8,797 nucleotides of DNA from Deltaproteobacteria bacterium (GTDB taxonomy: Bacteria; Bdellovibrionota_F; JAHFAK01). The stretch lies in NCBI GenBank assembly GCA_023250585.1, contig JAHFAK010000101.1, forward strand, positions 1 to 8,797, read 5' to 3'. Under the pieces are notes generated by a model, which saw only the letters and a list, made by a program, of their open reading frames with translations, ran no database searches and was not told where the DNA came from. A program made the position numbers and the translations under genes. Positions 5,345 through 8,797 of this stretch are shown in pieces. Positions within the stretch are counted from its first letter, which is position 1. Every line of letters begins with the position of its first letter.

Positions 5345-5467
5345 GGGACCTCTAAAAAGTGTCCAGATACGAGGCGTACACGCATGAGCAACCGGAGCGT
5401 ATATGCCAATACGTGAGGATTGCGAATGTGTGGACAACGAAGTAGATGGGTAGTTTTTAGAGGTCCC
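5345..5467. mobile_element. MITE-like foldback element, 123 bases
   Basis: Perfect 14-base terminal inverted repeats, GGGACCTCTAAAAA (5345-5358) and TTTTTAGAGGTCCC (5454-5467). Further paired arms lie inside: GTCCA/TGGAC (5361-5365, 5431-5435), GCAA/TTGC (5388-5391, 5420-5423) and CGTAT/ATACG (5398-5402, 5409-5413). The whole can thus fold back as one long imperfect hairpin. It contains no gene. It sits one base beyond the stop of the kinase-like gene and 35 bases upstream of nth. No target duplication is visible at its edges. It may also act as a terminator or processing signal. Confidence 0.75.
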
Positions 5468-5468
5468 A

Positions 5469-7142
5469 TTAAAATATCCGTCCGCATGCAGCTCGGTTGA
5501 CTTGTCGTATGTTAGGAGCATAAGAGTTAAACAGTATAGTAAATCTGTCTATAAGATCAGCTATTTTTGTTTTCTCTGCCTTCTTCAGCGCTGCTTGTTG
5601 AAGAATTGCTAAACGTTTAAGAACCTTGTCTTTCTCCTTCTTCTCCATGATCGGAAGATGAGGATCATACGGAAGATTAAATAGCCTGTTGTATATTTTT
5701 TCTAATGCATCGATTTGCGATTGAATATGTCCACTGACATGCTCTTTGTACAAAGGCGACTCGCGACTCACCAGTATGTCGGCATTGGGATCCTTGGGAA
5801 AAGAAACAACTATTTCTTCGTAGTGTATATTACCCGTAGGTTCCCCTACTGATTTAAGATCAATAAGATCTCCGCTTGTGACTAAAGAAAAACCAGCGTC
5901 TTGCGTATTGGGTCCTATTCTCTTTGTTATCTTAATAGTAATAATTGTACCAGGCGTTCCTTCTATAGGAATATGATCTACCAGAGATATTCTTTTTGAA
6001 AATTCAGAAATAGTATCCGATTTATAGGGATCATATCCGAAATAGCGTAAAAAAGTAGATCCAAAGAGTTCCAGTAAAAATGGTACTCGGCGTATAAGCT
6101 GAATCAGTGGATTACTTTCAATTGGTTTTACATTGATAAAAGCAAGTCGTGGATTTTTTTCTCCCGTGCCAATCCTGCATCCCTTCACCGTTCCAATTGA
6201 TCCAAGAATTGGAAGACTCGCAAGGCCATAGAGAATTGATTCATTTTCCTGAGTTACTACTTCTTTGCCATCCTTTGTTACCGTAAGTTTATAATGAAAT
6301 ATAGAATCTTTACTCGTCGCTTTAACAATTGAAATTGGTAGTCCAAAAAAGTATGCAAGTCTTGGGAATCTTCGTGTTATAAAATTTGCATTACCACCCT
6401 TACTCCTTTCTGCTGCTCTAAATAAATCTCCTGAAAGACCAACGGTATCTAAATGAAACGTAATTGAAGGTTTATCTGGCTCTGTACTTCTCCTCATAAT
6501 CGGAAATCTAATTGGAATAATGGGACCTTCTTGTAAGGCCTTGAAGAATACATCCATATCTTTTGAGCTGCCCATAACATTTCCAATATCATTCGCTGTT
6601 CCTACTCGAGGAGGTAAAGCTATAAAGGCTATCATCTCTTCAAAAGTTTCAATTTTTGGATTTTCGGTTAAACAATCGCAATGACTCAATATCCCTGATA
6701 CAACTTTAGTATATGTTCCATCTCCGCCGGCAATGACAATTCCAATAGGTTTTTTATATAGGCTATTTAATGATCGTATTTTTTGAGCTATTGCTTCTGC
6801 ATTTTCTTCTGGGGAACGTTTACGATCAATGGCAAAATCAGCATAAGGAATTTTTTGTGCAGTTAATAACTGCTTTAATTCTTTTATCTGCGGTTGATCC
6901 TTTGTTGGATCTCCATTGCCCGCGCCTCTGTTATTGATAATGAGAATAGGCGTAATCTCTTTAGATTCTTTTTCTTCTGAAAGAGAAAAAGGATCCATAT
7001 CGATACGAATATACGTCTGGCCATTTTCTTCAAAAAATTCTATTTTTGGATCTGCGGCGAAAACAGAGAATGAAAAAATTACTCCATATACGAAAAGAGT
7101 ACTAACAATCACTATGAATCTATGAGAAAGTCTTCTGTACAT
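5469..7142 (-). CDS. Exported protein with a diacylglycerol-kinase (YegS/LCB5-type) domain
   Basis: A 557-residue protein starting at the ATG at 7142. The open frame extends to 7277, but that extension reads through a repeat, whereas M-Y-R-R-L starts a clear signal peptide (hydrophobic about 9-25, likely cleavage after V-F-A, residue 29). The catalytic domain follows: N-N-R-G-A-G-N-G (70-77), the nucleotide-binding G-G-D-G-T (139-143) and P-P-R-V-G-T-A-N-D-I-G (177-187), all matching the DAGK/sphingosine-kinase/YegS family. A beta-rich second half follows, then a Lys-rich helical tail from about 470 that relatives of 300-330 residues lack. Such enzymes phosphorylate lipid alcohols with ATP in the cytosol; a signal peptide would place this one outside the cytoplasm, which is odd. 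Its last residues (R-A-A-C-G-R-I-F) abut the foldback element and may be encoded by it. No strong ribosome binding site is seen. Confidence 0.85.
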   Translation of the reverse strand: MYRRLSHRFIVIVSTLFVYGVIFSFSVFAADPKIEFFEENGQTYIRIDMDPFSLSEEKESKEITPILIINNRGAGNGDPTKDQPQIKELKQLLTAQKIPYADFAIDRKRSPEENAEAIAQKIRSLNSLYKKPIGIVIAGGDGTYTKVVSGILSHCDCLTENPKIETFEEMIAFIALPPRVGTANDIGNVMGSSKDMDVFFKALQEGPIIPIRFPIMRRSTEPDKPSITFHLDTVGLSGDLFRAAERSKGGNANFITRRFPRLAYFFGLPISIVKATSKDSIFHYKLTVTKDGKEVVTQENESILYGLASLPILGSIGTVKGCRIGTGEKNPRLAFINVKPIESNPLIQLIRRVPFLLELFGSTFLRYFGYDPYKSDTISEFSKRISLVDHIPIEGTPGTIITIKITKRIGPNTQDAGFSLVTSGDLIDLKSVGEPTGNIHYEEIVVSFPKDPNADILVSRESPLYKEHVSGHIQSQIDALEKIYNRLFNLPYDPHLPIMEKKEKDKVLKRLAILQQAALKKAEKTKIADLIDRFTILFNSYAPNIRQVNRAACGRIF

Positions 7143-7226
7143 GATTTTCGCAGATCTAATAGAAATGTTTATAAATTTCAACAAAAATTGCAGGGAATCA
7201 AAGAAAAAAAAGAATTGCTCTTCTAT

Positions 7227-7312
7227 CCACCTTCGCGGGGATGACAGATTTGGAGAATTAACTTTCACTATCATCAAGTTAGCGCTTATGGGCTTTAGCC
7301 GTGGGGCTCCAT
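7227..7312 (-). repeat. 86-base repeat, right inverted copy
   Basis: Reverse complement of 3769-3854 with two mismatches. It starts directly after the peptidase stop codon (7314-7316) in the direction of transcription. Its far end keeps only the first arm of the attached GC-rich palindrome, so it is partly degraded. It lies 84 bases upstream of the kinase-like gene start and causes the misleading N-terminal extension of that frame. Confidence 0.93.
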
Positions 7313-7313
7313 G

Positions 7314-8797
7314 CTACTTCACGGGAATAAAAGCCACGCGAACATTTCCATTGGTATTTTTAAGAATCATATTCATTGTCATTGCCCGTGCCGTTCTTTT
7401 TGGAACTGTAAAAGAAAAAAGATTGACCCCATAATGAGGCACTTGAAAATCCTGTTCGTTTTTAAGTGGAGAAATTTTCGGACCTTTAAGGGTTGAAGAT
7501 TCTTTTTCATCCGAATTATCCTCGTTATCTCCATAAATTCTCACTCCACGTTTATTGCCAGTTACCGGATCATCCACTGGAGCCTGATAAGCATATTGCT
7601 TAGTATCTGAAGATTTCCCCGACAGGGTAATGCCCCAATCCAAGAGCCATTCCGCAACTGGTTTTCCGGATAGCTTCTCTATTTTTTCATAACCAACTTC
7701 AGGAGATTGGATGAGAGCACGTATAAAGTCACCACCCTTATTAGGTTCAATATTTTGCAACTGTTTATCTTTGATTACAAAGTTGTCTTCTCCAAGCTGC
7801 TCATACATATAGCGCAGGAATAAATAATTTCCTCCTCTGACTTTACTCTCCTCTTCCGCGTTTTGATTTTGCTCATCAGGAAAATCTGTTTTTAATGAAA
7901 CAGTGGCGCTATTATCGAGATATAATTCTACAATGCGATTTAAGGTCTTACTGTAGCCACATAAATCTTCAATAAGATGGCTTAAACCTTCATTAATACC
8001 AAAAGACTCTTCACTTTTTGAATTATTGTGTTTTTCCTTTCCTGGAATAATATATTTATAATTGAAATTAATCAGATGTTGGAGTTCATGCGCCAAAGCC
8101 GTAAAATTAATAAGCTGGCTATGTCGAGCTGATATATACAGGATCTCTGATTTTTCAAAATGAGTTGCTCCTTTAAGATCAGTATTATGAAATACGCCGC
8201 CTATATATTTTTGATCAAATTCAGTAAATACAAAAATCACTCGGCCATTATTATCTTCATCGGATATATCTCCCGCAAAATGTTTAAGCCTAGGCTCTAT
8301 ATTGTCCAAAACTTTTAAATAGTCATCGATTTGAAATTCTTTAGTAACTCTTTCATCTTTATAAAAAGCATATTTCTTTGTTTCATCAATTTTTATCCCG
8401 CGTCGGCGTTCATTTGTAACATCGCGTGGGATTCTAAAAAATTTTTCACTTTCTAAATCATTCGTTTTTTGGAAGCCCGTCGAAGTATCCGTCGTGCTTG
8501 CACTCTCATGAGTTTTATCGTCAGTCATTGAAATTGTTGCAGTTCCCGCTTTCGGTTTTTCTTCAGTTTCAAAATTAACTTTAACACTCATCTCCTGAAA
8601 TGCATCTTCTTTGGGAGCGGTAGTAATTACCATGGTATACTTTGTAGGTTTTTCAGACTCGGTAAAATAAAAAGTTGAGTTAAGATTATTGACCGCAACT
8701 TTAGTAATTGCATCGGTACCAACCAATACATCGCTATTATTCTTACATCCCCAAAGAGAAAAAAAGAGTAAGATTATGGTTACACGGGTACCTTTAC
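7314..8797 (-). CDS. M30-like zinc metallopeptidase, probable lipoprotein, 5' end outside window
   Basis: The active-site helix A-L-A-H-E-L-Q-H-L-I-N-F carries HELQH (bases 8090-8076). About 30 residues later I-N-E-G-L-S-H-L-I-E-D-L-C-G-Y supplies the third zinc ligand Glu. This HExxH plus N-E-G-L-x-x-L-x-E-D-L pattern is that of hyicolysin-type (M30) peptidases. The frame does not start at the TTG at 8726: it stays open to the window end and encodes T-I-I-L-L-F-F-S-L-W-G-C-K-N-N just upstream, a lipoprotein-like signal with the candidate lipid Cys at 8747-8745 (Trp at -2 is unusual). The first visible codon cannot be a start, so the Met lies beyond 8797. A pre-domain with a Ser/Thr-rich linker (about 100 residues) precedes the catalytic domain, and a small beta-rich segment ends the protein. 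Role: cleaving proteins outside the cytoplasm; substrate unknown. Confidence 0.85.
   Translation of the reverse strand, partial: KGTRVTIILLFFSLWGCKNNSDVLVGTDAITKVAVNNLNSTFYFTESEKPTKYTMVITTAPKEDAFQEMSVKVNFETEEKPKAGTATISMTDDKTHESASTTDTSTGFQKTNDLESEKFFRIPRDVTNERRRGIKIDETKKYAFYKDERVTKEFQIDDYLKVLDNIEPRLKHFAGDISDEDNNGRVIFVFTEFDQKYIGGVFHNTDLKGATHFEKSEILYISARHSQLINFTALAHELQHLINFNYKYIIPGKEKHNNSKSEESFGINEGLSHLIEDLCGYSKTLNRIVELYLDNSATVSLKTDFPDEQNQNAEEESKVRGGNYLFLRYMYEQLGEDNFVIKDKQLQNIEPNKGGDFIRALIQSPEVGYEKIEKLSGKPVAEWLLDWGITLSGKSSDTKQYAYQAPVDDPVTGNKRGVRIYGDNEDNSDEKESSTLKGPKISPLKNEQDFQVPHYGVNLFSFTVPKRTARAMTMNMILKNTNGNVRVAFIPVK

Noticed and set aside
5290-5521. Two minus-strand open frames of 65 and 70 residues
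   Set aside because: They mostly translate the foldback element at 5345-5467 and have no independent coding signal.
7143-7277. N-terminal extension of the kinase-like protein
   Set aside because: It is encoded by the 86-base repeat and a poly-A tract (a run of Phe on the minus strand), while a proper signal peptide starts at 7142.
7141-7496. Plus-strand open frames of 97 and 61 residues
   Set aside because: They lie antisense to the peptidase 3' end and across the repeat, with no recognisable domain or ribosome binding site.

Overview
The window is AT-rich bacterial DNA with well-formed genes. Three coding sequences begin with lipoprotein signal peptides ending in a lipobox (two complete, and a minus-strand fragment at the left edge), the M30-type peptidase shows a fourth lipobox-like site at the right edge, and one further enzyme carries a classical export signal. 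Together with a secreted HExxH peptidase this suggests a diderm (Gram-negative type) bacterium. The tRNA has no encoded CCA. The GC-rich dispersed palindromes and a degraded GIY-YIG gene are the kind of debris seen in several poorly characterised or host-associated lineages. I cannot assign a genus or phylum from sequence alone.

Layout. Positions 1-56 hold the start of a minus-strand lipoprotein that leaves the window. A divergent intergenic region with a CRP/FNR-like palindrome separates it from two plus-strand lipoproteins of unknown function (253-1314 and 1493-2365). The long gap 2366-2930 holds a degraded mobile-element-like unit: a GIY-YIG endonuclease pseudogene on the minus strand lies exactly between two inverted GC-rich palindromes, and a 13-base direct repeat flanks the whole unit. 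It is followed by tRNA-Pro(GGG) at 2931-3004. Next comes an overlapping two-gene cassette (3177-3747): a small protein and an MNT/AbiEii-like nucleotidyltransferase, reminiscent of toxin-antitoxin pairs.

From 3769 to 7312 an 86-base inverted repeat with two mismatches brackets three genes: a TVP38/DedA-type membrane protein (+), endonuclease III (-), and an exported protein with a diacylglycerol-kinase-type catalytic domain (-). The first two are convergent and share their stop codons. A 123-base MITE-like foldback sits between nth and the kinase gene. The right end (7314-8797) is an M30-like zinc metallopeptidase. Its true start lies outside the window; a lipobox-like motif visible before the edge suggests it too is a lipoprotein.

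How the genes fit together. No single pathway is visible. The common theme is the cell envelope and export: lipoproteins, an outward-facing lipid-kinase-like protein, a membrane protein of the lipid-scramblase-related VTT family and a surface peptidase. These are interspersed with repeat elements that sit next to gene ends. The items most worth follow-up are the GIY-YIG/palindrome unit, the exported lipid-kinase-like protein and the paired 86-base repeats.
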